A stretch of 64,000 nt of DNA from an uncultured Draconibacterium sp. (GTDB lineage: Bacteria; Bacteroidota; Bacteroidia; Bacteroidales; Prolixibacteraceae), in contig NZ_OY775905.1 in NCBI RefSeq assembly GCF_963675065.1, positions 1 to 64,000 of the forward strand, read 5' to 3'. The stretch's first letter is position 1. Each line of letters begins with the position of its first letter. A program made the position numbers and the translations under genes. The notes beneath the pieces are model-generated. The model was given only the letters and a program-made list of their open reading frames with translations, did not search any database and had not been told where the DNA came from. This document shows positions 17,093 to 25,540 of the stretch, in pieces.

Positions 17093-17632
17093 TTAGAAAT
17101 CAAAATCGCCGTTTTCGAAATCGCGGTACAGTTTCGACAGATCACCTAACCATTTACTGATTCGTTTTATGGCCTCCAGGGTATCAATTGAAATATCTTT
17201 TTGTTGCATTTTAAGCAGCAGAAAACCGTAAACAGCGGTAATTCCCAGGTCGACATCGTTTTTAGCCTCCGGGTTTTTCTCTTTCAATTCCGACACCAGC
17301 CCCGCAACGGTTTTATAAGTTTGCACGTACATTCCGTCTTTCGAGGTTTCCATCAGCTTTAAATGAAAATCGTTCACATCCGAAACCAGGTTTGTAAGAA
17401 ACTGAAGATGCCCTTTCTCCCTGATCTGTTCTTTATCCATCATTAGCACCAAATTGGCATACCAGTCGGTTATGGTAGCTTTTGTTTTATCATCGGCTTT
17501 GTAGCTGGATACCAAACGCTCTTCAATAAGCTCCATATCCATTTTAAAAGCCCTGATCATGTCTTCAATTTGATACAAATACAAAATGTATTCGGCAATA
17601 TTCTCTTTTCGTTTTTGTTTTGCTACAAGCAT
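17093..17632 (-). CDS. DUF4924 family protein
   Basis: The 179-residue, largely helical protein begins MLVAKQKRKENIAEYILYLYQIEDMIR, the conserved opening of DUF4924, a Bacteroidetes family of unknown function. There is no signal peptide or membrane segment. It ends a leftward run of translation-related genes (pth, S4 protein), separated from them by a 146-base spacer with degenerate repeats. Function unknown. Confidence 0.8.
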   Translation of the reverse strand: MLVAKQKRKENIAEYILYLYQIEDMIRAFKMDMELIEERLVSSYKADDKTKATITDWYANLVLMMDKEQIREKGHLQFLTNLVSDVNDFHLKLMETSKDGMYVQTYKTVAGLVSELKEKNPEAKNDVDLGITAVYGFLLLKMQQKDISIDTLEAIKRISKWLGDLSKLYRDFENGDFDF

Positions 17633-17640
17633 AATTATTG

Positions 17641-17715
17641 TTTTTTGTTTCGAGCTGCGAGCCGCGAGTTACGAGTATCTAAAATCAAGTATCCAGTATC
17701 AATCTCCATCAATTT
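17641..17715. repeat. Degenerate GCGAG / GGATACT-type intergenic repeat
   Basis: The spacer between the S4-domain gene and the DUF4924 gene holds a chain of near-repeats: gagctgcgagccgcgag, then tacgagtatc and caagtatccagtatcaat. Its reverse complement shares GGATACTGGAT-like and GGCTCGCAGCT words with 24105-24290. Such chains look like dispersed low-complexity intergenic repeats. The GCGAG word is the same as in the phased array one gene away. Confidence 0.5.
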
Positions 17716-17778
17716 CACCTTCACAAAGTCTAAGTGCTCAAATTCTCTTGTCAATCTTAAACTCACTCTTGTTCATTC

Positions 17779-18156
17779 TCACCACTCAAAAAAGTCATCC
17801 ATATCACGGCGATCTTTTTTGGTTGGGCGCCCGGTGCCTTTTTCACGTACACTCCAGCGCATGTGTTTTTGCATCTCGAGCAATTCTATTTCCTCAGGCG
17901 GCGTTACATCCTCAGCAAAATCAGTAACCAATTTGGCTCCCATTCTTTTTCCCGAAAGCGCCAGCACTTTAAAACTTTTGGTAATTGGCGATTTCCGCAC
18001 TTTTATAACCTCGCCCACATGTATTTCGCGCGAGGCTTTTACGATGGAATCGCCAATAGTAACATGCCCTTTTTTGCACGCTTCGGTTGCCTGACTGCGG
18101 GTTTTAAAAATCCGCACGGCCCACAACCATTTATCAATGCGAACTCCTCCAGCCAT
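17779..18156 (-). CDS. S4-domain RNA-binding protein (Hsp15-like)
   Basis: The 125-residue protein opens with an S4 RNA-binding domain (VRIDKWLWAVRIFKTRSQATEACKKG at residues 4-29) and has a basic C-terminal tail, as in Hsp15/HslR. Hsp15 homologues rescue 50S subunits carrying nascent chains after a failed translation round. It follows pth directly with a gap of zero bases, so the two are co-transcribed, which fits a shared role in recovering stalled peptidyl-tRNA. Confidence 0.88.
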   Translation of the reverse strand: MAGGVRIDKWLWAVRIFKTRSQATEACKKGHVTIGDSIVKASREIHVGEVIKVRKSPITKSFKVLALSGKRMGAKLVTDFAEDVTPPEEIELLEMQKHMRWSVREKGTGRPTKKDRRDMDDFFEW

Positions 18157-18720
18157 CTATTTCTTGTTATGAAAATTCATTGTTCGGTGGACACCAATCG
18201 TTCCAAAGCTTTTTATTATTTCAATGGAATCGTCGATCTTAAAAGGCAATTCCTTTTGCTCATCTTTCGACCACTCGCCCAACACATAGTTTACCTGGTG
18301 CCCTTTATGGAAATCGTCGCCAATACCAAAACGCAAACGGGCATAATCGTTTCGTCCCAGCACCTGGTTAATGTTTTCGAGCCCATTGTGTCCGCCGGCA
18401 CCGCCTTTTGCACGTACCCTGAGCGTACCAAACGGCAATGCCAGGTCGTCAACCAGCACGAGCATATTTTTTATATCTATCTTTTCTTTTTGTAACCAGT
18501 AATTTACTGCCCGCCCACTCAGGTTCATGTAGGTGGTTGGCTTTAGCAAAATAAACGTTCGGCCTTTGAATTTACATTCAGCCACAAAGCCGTAACGCTT
18601 ATCGCTAAAACTAATATTGGACGCCTCAGCGAGTGCGTCCAATATTTGAAAGCCAATATTATGGCGAGTATTTTTATATTCTGGTCCTATATTACCGAGT
18701 CCGGCAATTAAGTATTTCAT
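18157..18720 (-). CDS. pth: Peptidyl-tRNA hydrolase
   Basis: The 187-residue protein shows the Pth landmarks: GLGNIGPEYKNTRHNIGF with catalytic H20, KPTTYMNLSG at about 59-68, a DDLALPFG segment with the catalytic-dyad aspartate at about 92, and GGAGGHNGL at about 106. It frees tRNA from peptidyl-tRNA dropped by ribosomes. It sits between rplY and the S4-domain gene, the rplY-pth order seen in many bacteria. Confidence 0.95.
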   Translation of the reverse strand: MKYLIAGLGNIGPEYKNTRHNIGFQILDALAEASNISFSDKRYGFVAECKFKGRTFILLKPTTYMNLSGRAVNYWLQKEKIDIKNMLVLVDDLALPFGTLRVRAKGGAGGHNGLENINQVLGRNDYARLRFGIGDDFHKGHQVNYVLGEWSKDEQKELPFKIDDSIEIIKSFGTIGVHRTMNFHNKK

Positions 18721-18786
18721 CTGTTTTTAGTTTTATTTCAGATGATTCGCCCTGCTTAAGCAAGACTTATTTCACTTGAATATAAT

Positions 18787-19410
18787 TTATTCTTCTGAAG
18801 CTTCAGCTCCTTCAGCTGACTCTTCTTCTTCTTCTTCATCACCGATGGCACCAGCAGCAGATCTGGCAGCCCTTGTAATACTAACACCAACGATAACGTT
18901 TGATTTAGGATCCAACAACTCAATTCCAGGAATATCCAGGTCAGCCACTTTAATACTTTGACCAATATCAAGTTTTGTTACATCAACATCAATTGTATCA
19001 GGTAAATTTGTTGCCAATGCTCTTACACTCAAACGACGAAGAGTAGTATTCAATTTACCACCTTTCTTTATACCTTTTGCAAAACCATCAACTTTTACAG
19101 GAATGTTGATTTTTACAGGTTTATCATCTCTAATTTGAAGGAAGTCAACATGAAGCACAACCTCATCAACCGGGTGCCATTGTATGTCCTGCATAATTGC
19201 TTTATAAACTTTTCCTTCAAGATCAAGATCAATCAAATATACACTTGGAGTATAAACTAATTGTCTTAATTCGGCAAAAGAAACTGAAAAGTGAATTGGC
19301 TCAACGCCACCGTACAATACTGCAGGAGCTTTTTCTTCTGCACGAAGTTTTTTTGCGTCTTTCTTACCAAGAGAACTTCTTAATTCTCCTTTAACTACTA
19401 CTGATTTCAT
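18787..19410 (-). CDS. rplY: Ribosomal protein bL25 (CTC form)
   Basis: The 207-residue protein is the long CTC form of bL25. It has an N-terminal 5S rRNA-binding domain (about 1-90), a TL5-type C-terminal domain (about 100-185) and a terminal acidic tail rich in Glu (about 188-207). It binds 5S rRNA in the large subunit. A -7 promoter-like box lies at 19516-19523, leaving a leader of about 100 bases. Confidence 0.93.
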   Translation of the reverse strand: MKSVVVKGELRSSLGKKDAKKLRAEEKAPAVLYGGVEPIHFSVSFAELRQLVYTPSVYLIDLDLEGKVYKAIMQDIQWHPVDEVVLHVDFLQIRDDKPVKINIPVKVDGFAKGIKKGGKLNTTLRRLSVRALATNLPDTIDVDVTKLDIGQSIKVADLDIPGIELLDPKSNVIVGVSITRAARSAAGAIGDEEEEEESAEGAEASEE

Positions 19411-19515
19411 TTTAAATAATTTACGTTAATAAATATGGTACTCAGTCCTCCCTTCCTGTGGGTCGGGCAAACAGCATGCACATCATTAATGCGTCTGCTT
19501 ATGGAAAAAGCGGTG

Positions 19516-19523
19516 CAAAAATA
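19516..19523 (-). promoter_or_regulatory. Bacteroidetes -7 box (TATTTTTG) upstream of rplY
   Basis: The minus strand reads TATTTTTG, an exact match to the Bacteroidetes -7 consensus TAnnTTTG, just past the prs stop. No TTTG -33 box is seen at the right distance, so support is partial. Confidence 0.45.
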
Positions 19524-19527
19524 GAAA

Positions 19528-20469
19528 TTATTTATAATATAACGAACTTATTGACTGATTTTTATAAACTCTGCGAATGGCTTCGCCAAAAGCCTCGGCC
19601 GTACAGATATATTTAATTTTATCGCAGCCCGTTTTGGGTTTAATCGAATCGGTAAAATACACTTCTTCCAATTCCGATTTTTCAATTCGTTCCAACGCCG
19701 GCCCCGACAATACACCGTGTGCAGCAAAAGCGCGAACACTTCTTGCCCCCTTTTTCTTCATCAGATTGGCAGCTTTGGTTATTGTTCCTGCAGTGTCAAT
19801 CATATCGTCAACTATAATCACGTCTTTATTTTCAACATCACCAATAACGGTCATGTTACCCACTTCATTCGGACGCGCTCTTGTTTTATGACAAATAACG
19901 ATACCGGTATTCAGCATTTTTGCATAGGTATTGGCACGCTTTGTACCACCCACATCCGGCGACGCGATAATTACATTATCCAATCCCATTTTTTCTATAA
20001 ATGGGACAAAAAGGGTTGAAGCATATAGATGGTCAACCGGAACATTAAAGAATCCCTGGATTTGATCGGCGTGCAGGTCCATCGTTATTAATCGGTCGAC
20101 TCCTGAAACTGAAAGCAAATCGGCCACCAGTTTGGCACCAATAGAAACCCGGGGTTTATCCTTACGATCCTGACGCGCATAACCAAAATACGGAATTACA
20201 GCAATAACTTTATAGGCACTGGCGCGTTTAGCCGCATCAACCATCAGCAACAGCTCCAAAAGGTTATCGGCTGATGGCGGTGTGGATTGCACAATAAAAA
20301 TATGCGAGCCACGAATCGTCTCTTCGTAACAGGGTTCAAATTCGCCGTCGGCAAAAACCGGGCACGACGAATGCCCCAAATCAACGTCCAGACTATCGCA
20401 AATTTTTTCAGTTAAATGTCGCGTTGCTCGTCCGGTAAAAATTTTAAGTGGGTGAGTTTTCATCTCCAT
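19528..20469 (-). CDS. prs: Ribose-phosphate pyrophosphokinase
   Basis: The 313-residue enzyme makes PRPP from ribose-5-phosphate and ATP for nucleotide and histidine synthesis. Landmarks are FADGEF (about 40-45), the ATP-loop YFGYARQDRK (about 93-102), DLHADQIQGFF (about 129-139) and the PRPP loop DVENKDVIIVDDMIDTAGT (about 211-229). The start may be ATG 20469 or ATG 20463. A 33-codon frame precedes it by four bases. Confidence 0.95.
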   Translation of the reverse strand: MEMKTHPLKIFTGRATRHLTEKICDSLDVDLGHSSCPVFADGEFEPCYEETIRGSHIFIVQSTPPSADNLLELLLMVDAAKRASAYKVIAVIPYFGYARQDRKDKPRVSIGAKLVADLLSVSGVDRLITMDLHADQIQGFFNVPVDHLYASTLFVPFIEKMGLDNVIIASPDVGGTKRANTYAKMLNTGIVICHKTRARPNEVGNMTVIGDVENKDVIIVDDMIDTAGTITKAANLMKKKGARSVRAFAAHGVLSGPALERIEKSELEEVYFTDSIKPKTGCDKIKYICTAEAFGEAIRRVYKNQSISSLYYK

Positions 20470-20473
20470 TTAT

Positions 20474-20575
20474 TTAATGATTTTTTGTTTCAACAAATTG
20501 TGTTGGAGTAAAAATGGCGAGCTGCTTTGACCACATTTCAGAAGTAAAATTCAGCATTACTTTATGTTTCGCCAT
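20474..20575 (-). CDS. Possible 33-residue leader peptide upstream of prs
   Basis: A short frame starts at ATG 20575, ends four bases before the prs start and encodes a 33-residue peptide beginning MAKHKVMLNF. A perfect Bacteroidetes -7 box (TAACTTTG at 20604-20611) lies some 29 bases upstream, so a transcript from it would translate this frame before prs. It could be a regulatory leader, a tiny protein or chance. No repeat of purine- or amino-acid-linked codons is evident. Confidence 0.35.
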   Translation of the reverse strand: MAKHKVMLNFTSEMWSKQLAIFTPTQFVETKNH

Positions 20576-20603
20576 CTTGATTTATTTGAATATTAAAGAT
20601 TTG

Positions 20604-20611
20604 CAAAGTTA
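20604..20611 (-). promoter_or_regulatory. Bacteroidetes -7 box (TAACTTTG) for prs
   Basis: The minus-strand TAACTTTG fits TAnnTTTG exactly and is followed by the 33-codon frame and prs. No clear -33 TTTG is seen. Confidence 0.5.
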
Positions 20612-20673
20612 ACAACTTTACATGTTTCTTAAATAATTGTAAGTTCATTTAGTTTGTTCAATTCAACGAAAAT

Positions 20674-21270
20674 CTAGTGGGCTTTATTCACCTCGTCTAT
20701 CATTCCCAGAATTTCGTCTTTTCCAATTCCCTTTTCAGCCGAAGATATAAAATACCCGGGCATTGTTTCCCAAATTTGAAACATCTTTTCTTCGTAGGCT
20801 TTCAAGTTGTTTTCCAACTCCTTTGGTTTCAGCTTATCTGTTTTGGTAAAAACTATATTGAAAGGAATTTCACTAATGCCCAGCCATTCCATAAATTCAA
20901 GATCAACTTTTTGTGCCTCATGGCGCGAATCGATCAATACGAACAGGCAATAAAGATTTTCTCGTTTCAGGATATAATTTTTGAGCATTTTCTCCCATTT
21001 CAAGCGCTCGGCTTTCGGAACTTGCGCGTAACCGTAACCGGGCAAATCAACCAAGTACCATTCTTTGTTTATGAGAAAATGATTGATCAGGCGCGTTTTC
21101 CCGGGTTTGCCCGAAATTTTTGCCAACGATCTTTTGTTGGTGAGCATATTTATTAACGATGACTTGCCCACATTCGACCGGCCTATAAATGCATACTCCG
21201 GCCGATCGGCTGCCGGACATTTGTCTACTGCAGTATTGCTCATCACAAACTGAGCTTCTTTTATCTCCAT
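20674..21270 (-). CDS. engB: Ribosome biogenesis GTPase EngB/YihA
   Basis: The 198-residue GTPase has the P-loop GRSNVGKS at residues 30-37, the G3 motif DLPGYG at about 74-79 and TKTDK for G4. EngB helps assemble the 50S subunit and is essential in many bacteria. Length and motif spacing match the family. It lies in the leftward run downstream of manA. Confidence 0.95.
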   Translation of the reverse strand: MEIKEAQFVMSNTAVDKCPAADRPEYAFIGRSNVGKSSLINMLTNKRSLAKISGKPGKTRLINHFLINKEWYLVDLPGYGYAQVPKAERLKWEKMLKNYILKRENLYCLFVLIDSRHEAQKVDLEFMEWLGISEIPFNIVFTKTDKLKPKELENNLKAYEEKMFQIWETMPGYFISSAEKGIGKDEILGMIDEVNKAH

Positions 21271-21316
21271 AAAAGGTGCGTTTTTAGAATGATTTCTTAA
21301 GGTAAGAAATATTCTC

Positions 21317-22300
21317 TTATTTGATAAAAACCTCGAGGATTTTTACCGATTCATTTTTTGGTTTCAACTGAACTGATTCCAGGCTGGCAGGCAAGAGAAT
21401 CGTTTCTCCCATTGCCACTTTTTCGGTACCTTCTTCAGTAATAATTTCAAAATCGCCTTCCAATGTCATATAAATAACAAACGAATCGAGTTGATTGTAA
21501 TCTTTATCCAACTCTTTATTGAATTCAATAATATTGGTGGTAAAATACGGACAGCTTACAATTTCTACCGCTTTATTTTCCTCGGTGCTGTAGTCTGTTT
21601 TATATTGGCTCGAATACGAAAAATCTACGGCGTCCAAAGCCAGATCGGTATGCAATTCGCGTTCGTTACCTTTATCATCTTTGCGGTTGTAATCGAAAAT
21701 ACGATATGTAACATCCGATGTTTGCTGAATTTCGGCTACCAAACAACCTTTACCAATAGCATGAACACGACCGGCTGGAATAAAGAAAACATCGCCAACC
21801 TGTGCCTCATCATAATGCAGCAAATCGGTTAACTTACCCGAATTAAAATATTCAAGGTATTTCTCGCGATCAACTTCCTGGTTAAAACCCGAGTTGATCA
21901 GCGCTCCTTTTTCAGCTCCGGCCACATACCACATTTCGGTTTTACCGTAGGCATTGTGCCTTTCCTTCGATAATTTATCGTTGGGATGAACCTGAATGGA
22001 CAGATCGTCCTGCGCATCGATAAATTTTATGAGCAGTGGAAATTCATTTCCAAACTTTTCGTAGACTTTGTCGCCCACCAAATCTCCCATATATATTTCA
22101 ATCAACTCGTTCAGGTCGTTGCCGGCCAAAAAGCCATTGCTTACCACCGAAATGTTTCCGTTAACACCCGAAAGTTCCCAGCTTTCGCCACAATTGGGCA
22201 TATCGCCAAAATCTTTGTTCAGGATGGTTTTCATTCGGTTTCCACCCCAAATCTTCTCATGAAAAATTGGTCTAAACTTTATGGGATATAGGTTACTCAT
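21317..22300 (-). CDS. manA: Mannose-6-phosphate isomerase, class I
   Basis: The 327-residue cupin enzyme interconverts mannose-6-phosphate and fructose-6-phosphate. Zinc ligands are expected in LSIQVHPND (about 96-104) and FIPAGRVHAIGKG (about 171-183), both present along with KTEMWY. This is the short Bacteroidetes/Firmicutes-type enzyme. It is followed by engB at a 46-base distance. Confidence 0.92.
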   Translation of the reverse strand: MSNLYPIKFRPIFHEKIWGGNRMKTILNKDFGDMPNCGESWELSGVNGNISVVSNGFLAGNDLNELIEIYMGDLVGDKVYEKFGNEFPLLIKFIDAQDDLSIQVHPNDKLSKERHNAYGKTEMWYVAGAEKGALINSGFNQEVDREKYLEYFNSGKLTDLLHYDEAQVGDVFFIPAGRVHAIGKGCLVAEIQQTSDVTYRIFDYNRKDDKGNERELHTDLALDAVDFSYSSQYKTDYSTEENKAVEIVSCPYFTTNIIEFNKELDKDYNQLDSFVIYMTLEGDFEIITEEGTEKVAMGETILLPASLESVQLKPKNESVKILEVFIK

Positions 22301-22335
22301 AATTGGTACAGATTATCGATAATTATTTAGATAAG

Positions 22336-22635
22336 TTAAAAGTTAAAATCTACAGCAGCACGAGCGTCGGTAGTTTCACCAATGCGTTTTACCACTTTTA
22401 AATGTTCGGGATGCACACGGTATACATCCAGATCTTCAACACTTTCGAAATGCGAAAGTAAGGCCATATCGTAACTTTTTGAATTTAATTCATAATTCTC
22501 GCCTACCTCAATGTGCTTAAGCTCAGCGATTTTATCTTTTAAACCCAAAAGCATTACTTTTAGTTCGGCTATTATTTCCGTTTTTTCTTCGGCCGGATAA
22601 TCCTTCAATTTAAAAAGAACGACGTGATTAATCAT
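22336..22635 (-). CDS. Dabb-family stress-responsive A/B-barrel protein
   Basis: The 99-residue protein begins MINHVVLFKLKD and contains YDMALLSHFESVEDLDVYRVHPEH, the pattern of the dimeric alpha+beta barrel (Dabb) family. The substrate is unknown. It is divergent from the uridine kinase gene across about 105 bases. Confidence 0.85.
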   Translation of the reverse strand: MINHVVLFKLKDYPAEEKTEIIAELKVMLLGLKDKIAELKHIEVGENYELNSKSYDMALLSHFESVEDLDVYRVHPEHLKVVKRIGETTDARAAVDFNF

Positions 22636-22740
22636 TGCTGTCTATTTTTTGTAACTTGTGCTTTTATGGCTGCGAAAATAGTGTTTTCTTAGCGTTTAAT
22701 TTTAATCTTCAATTATCATTTAACAAATAAATTGGACAGT

Positions 22741-23355
22741 ATGCTGGTAATTGGCATTGCAGGCGGCACCGGTTCAGGAAAAACCACGGTTGTAAAAAAA
22801 ATTAGCGAGAAGTTCTGTGATAACGAAGTAGCAATACTTTCGCACGACTCGTATTACTACGATAACAGCGATCTTTCGCTGGAAGAAAGGAGACTGAAAA
22901 ACTTCGACCACCCCGATTCTATTGAGTTCGATTTAATGATCGATCACGTAAAAAAACTGAAACAAGGATTATCTATTGAAGAACCGGTGTATTCATTTAT
23001 TAGCTGTACCAGACAGGAAGAAACAAATATTGTTGAGCCAAAACAAGTGTTGATAATTGAAGGAATTTTGTGTCTGACAAATGCAGCGTTACGCGATTTA
23101 ATGGATATAAAAGTTTATGTTGATTGCGACTCGGATGTTCGGCTGGCACGCGTGATACAACGCGATATACAAGAGCGCGGCAGAGATGTTGAGCAGGTAT
23201 TGAAACGCTACAAAAAAACGGTTCGCCCAAGTCATATCCAGTTTATAGAACCAACAAAACGGTACGCCGATATTATTGTGCCACAGGGCGGCAAAAACAA
23301 AATTGCCATCCAGATTTTAACCAACCACATACTACAAACTTTAAACAAAACATGA
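22741..23355 (+). CDS. udk: Uridine kinase
   Basis: The protein has the P-loop GIAGGTGSGKTT near its N terminus, SHDSYYYD at about 34-41 and a DSIEFDLM segment, typical of uridine kinase/phosphoribulokinase-like enzymes that phosphorylate uridine and cytidine. I prefer ATG 22741, which leaves five residues before the first strand; a TTG at 22732 is also in frame. Its stop overlaps the start of the exonuclease gene by four bases. Confidence 0.9.
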   Translation: MLVIGIAGGTGSGKTTVVKKISEKFCDNEVAILSHDSYYYDNSDLSLEERRLKNFDHPDSIEFDLMIDHVKKLKQGLSIEEPVYSFISCTRQEETNIVEPKQVLIIEGILCLTNAALRDLMDIKVYVDCDSDVRLARVIQRDIQERGRDVEQVLKRYKKTVRPSHIQFIEPTKRYADIIVPQGGKNKIAIQILTNHILQTLNKT

Positions 23356-24077
23356 TGCTTAAAAACTTAAACATCGAAGAGATTCTTTTTCTCGACATTG
23401 AAACTGTTCCGATTGCACCGGAATATACCGAGCTAAACGAAAAATGGCAACAACTTTGGGAGCGCAAAATGCAATTCCAAATCAACGACGGCAAGTTACC
23501 GCACGAGCTATATGAGCGCGCCGGTATCTACGCCGAATTTGGTAAGATTGCCTGCATCTCGGCCGGTTACGTTGTTCAGAAAAATGGAGAACCCTATTTT
23601 CGTGTGAAATCGTTTTACGATGATGATGAGAAAACACTGATTCAGAATTTCTTTAATGCACTTGATGGTTTTGGTAGAGCCGGAAAACGCAGGTTGTGTG
23701 CACACAACGGTCAGGAATTCGACTTCCCCTACATTTCGAGAAGAGCTTTGGTGAATAACTTAACGCTTCCTAAAGTACTCGACATTGCCGGAGCCAAACC
23801 CTGGGAGGTAAAAGATATTTTGATCGACACCCTGCAACTCTGGAAATTTGGTGATTACAAACACTACACCTCATTGTCGCTGTTGTGCGAACTGTTTAAT
23901 ATTCCTACTCCTAAAGACGACATTGACGGTAGCCAGGTTGCCAAAGTTTACTGGGAAGAAAACGATATTGACCGCATTGTAAAATATTGCGAAAAGGACA
24001 CCATGGCCGTTGCGAATCTGCTGCTAAAATATAAAGGCGATAAAATTATTCCGTTTGAGAATTTGGAAAGTGTTTAG
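23352..24077 (+). CDS. PolB-related 3'-5' exonuclease
   Basis: The 241-residue protein has the DEDD exonuclease motifs: FLDIETVP (D and E of motif I, about 13-20), AHNGQEFDFPYI (motif II, about 117-128) and IVKYCEKDTMAVA with the last Asp (about 215). This matches the predicted exonuclease related to the proofreading domain of DNA polymerase B. It would trim single-stranded DNA in repair. It overlaps udk by ATGA. Confidence 0.85.
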   Translation: MMLKNLNIEEILFLDIETVPIAPEYTELNEKWQQLWERKMQFQINDGKLPHELYERAGIYAEFGKIACISAGYVVQKNGEPYFRVKSFYDDDEKTLIQNFFNALDGFGRAGKRRLCAHNGQEFDFPYISRRALVNNLTLPKVLDIAGAKPWEVKDILIDTLQLWKFGDYKHYTSLSLLCELFNIPTPKDDIDGSQVAKVYWEENDIDRIVKYCEKDTMAVANLLLKYKGDKIIPFENLESV

Positions 24078-24376
24078 GATTGAAAGGCTGAAGGATTGAG
24101 GGAGTGATTCTGGATGCTGGATACTGGATGCTGGATTCTCGATTCTCTGTGTAACTCCGTGACTTCTCCGTGAATCTCTGTGGTTTACTTCTCTGAATAA
24201 AAGATTGACAAACTGATAAATTGTTTGGATGCTGGATGATACTAGTAGCTAGTGGCTCGCAGCTGGACACTTGTAACTTGTAACTTGCAGCTGCTCTTCT
24301 CAACTTTTGCTCCCGACGCTACGGTCGGGATTTTGCTAAGCTCAACTTTACACTTTTTACTTTTGCCTTGAGTATG
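24078..24376. repeat. Intergenic region of degenerate direct repeats and a hairpin
   Basis: Between the exonuclease gene and smpB, which converge, lie several near-repeats. There is a GGATGCTGGATACT series (24112-24140), a run of ctccgtg/ctctgtg words (24145-24185), a further GGATGCTGGATGAT, ctagtagctagtggctcgcag, and ACTTGTAACTTGTAACTTG (24270-24290). A perfect hairpin TCCCGAC-GCTACG-GTCGGGA spans 24311-24330. No gene or tRNA is seen. Confidence 0.6.
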
Positions 24377-24838
24377 CTAAAACTTCATCGCACGATCCAT
24401 GTCGCGTTTCGCATCTTTACTTTTCAAGGTTTCGCGCTTATCGTATGTTTTTTTACCTCGTGCCAGTGCAATCTCGAGTTTTGCCAATCCGCGGTCGTTA
24501 ACAAACAGTTTTGTAGGAACAATTGTTAGTCCCGATTCTTTTAACTTTTTATCGAGTTTTTCAATTTCCTTTTTGTTGAGCAATAATTTCCGGTCGCGTT
24601 TGGCAATATGATTATTGACTGTGCCCATTTCGTATTCGGCAATGTGTAAATTAATCACATACATTTCGCCTCTTATAAGCGTACAGTAAGCATCGGTAAG
24701 ATTCACCTTTCCGTTGCGGATAGATTTAATCTCGGTTCCAACCAATTTAATTCCGGCCACAAAACGCTCGACAAGCTCATAATTAAACGAGACTTTACGG
24801 TTTTTAATACTAATATTTTGTTGTGGCTTATGTGACAT
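24377..24838 (-). CDS. smpB: SsrA-binding protein
   Basis: The 153-residue protein shows NRKVSFNYELVERFVAGIKLVGTEIKSIRNGKVNL and a basic C-terminal tail (KDAKRDMDRAMKF), as in SmpB. It delivers tmRNA to stalled ribosomes for trans-translation. It is 16 bases downstream of the Yip1-family gene on the same strand. No tmRNA gene is seen in this window. Confidence 0.95.
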   Translation of the reverse strand: MSHKPQQNISIKNRKVSFNYELVERFVAGIKLVGTEIKSIRNGKVNLTDAYCTLIRGEMYVINLHIAEYEMGTVNNHIAKRDRKLLLNKKEIEKLDKKLKESGLTIVPTKLFVNDRGLAKLEIALARGKKTYDKRETLKSKDAKRDMDRAMKF

Positions 24839-24854
24839 ATTTCCGGCGTTTAAA

Positions 24855-25418
24855 TTAAAAAATCAGCAGCACTTTCGACAAGAATACGCTTAAAAAACTA
24901 AATATAAAAAAGTTAACTACAATTGTGATTATAATATAACTCTGTTCCTTATTCTCAGGAAAAGTTAGCAACTCTTTTGCACCAATCCAAAACAGGTAAA
25001 AGCTGTAAATTCCAAAGATATCAACCACGTACAAAAACGGGAACAAACCGGTAATCACCGAAACCAAAAGCATTGGTGTCATCGAATAAACAACCAGAAT
25101 ACGCGCCAGATCAACATTCTTTTCTGCTCCAAAAGTTTTCATCAGTTCTTTGGTAAAAAACACACTGATAAAGTATTGTAAAACAAAGAGTAAAATTTCG
25201 CGAGCTGCCTTTAACAAAGGAAACTGAATAAAAAAGTCGGTACGTTTGAAAAACTCGCCAATAAAAACCGCAACTGCCCCGGCCAATGCTATTGGCAACA
25301 AGTAAATCAGCCAAAGTTTTTTACTGTCGACCGTTTCTTTTTGCTCCACCCAAAATCCATTCGGATTTACAAGTATTAGCTTAACGTCATTTATCAATTT
25401 TGAAAATGAAAACTTCAT
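24855..25418 (-). CDS. Yip1-family integral membrane protein
   Basis: The 187-residue protein begins with a short amphipathic part (LINDVKLILVNPNGFW) and continues with about five hydrophobic segments, the layout of bacterial Yip1-domain proteins. No function is established. A -7 box (25436-25443) stands 18 bases upstream. Confidence 0.75.
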   Translation of the reverse strand: MKFSFSKLINDVKLILVNPNGFWVEQKETVDSKKLWLIYLLPIALAGAVAVFIGEFFKRTDFFIQFPLLKAAREILLFVLQYFISVFFTKELMKTFGAEKNVDLARILVVYSMTPMLLVSVITGLFPFLYVVDIFGIYSFYLFWIGAKELLTFPENKEQSYIIITIVVNFFIFSFLSVFLSKVLLIF

Positions 25419-25435
25419 CCCTCACAATTTTGCCG

Positions 25436-25443
25436 CAAAAATA
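25436..25443 (-). promoter_or_regulatory. Bacteroidetes -7 box (TATTTTTG) for the Yip1/smpB genes
   Basis: The minus strand reads TATTTTTG, an exact TAnnTTTG match, 18 bases before the start codon at 25418. No -33 box was recognised. Confidence 0.45.
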
Positions 25444-25540
25444 CACTTTTTTAAAGAACATGCTATTTCTGCGGTTTCGAATCACTTTACCTGTAATTTT
25501 AAATAGCTTAATCAGCTATTATGCCAGCATCCGAATATGA

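Noticed and set aside
16928..17149. 73-codon plus-strand frame across the right half of the array
   Set aside because: Its arginine every seventh residue is just the 21-base phase of the array; the frame runs into the antisense of the DUF4924 gene and has no ribosome binding site.
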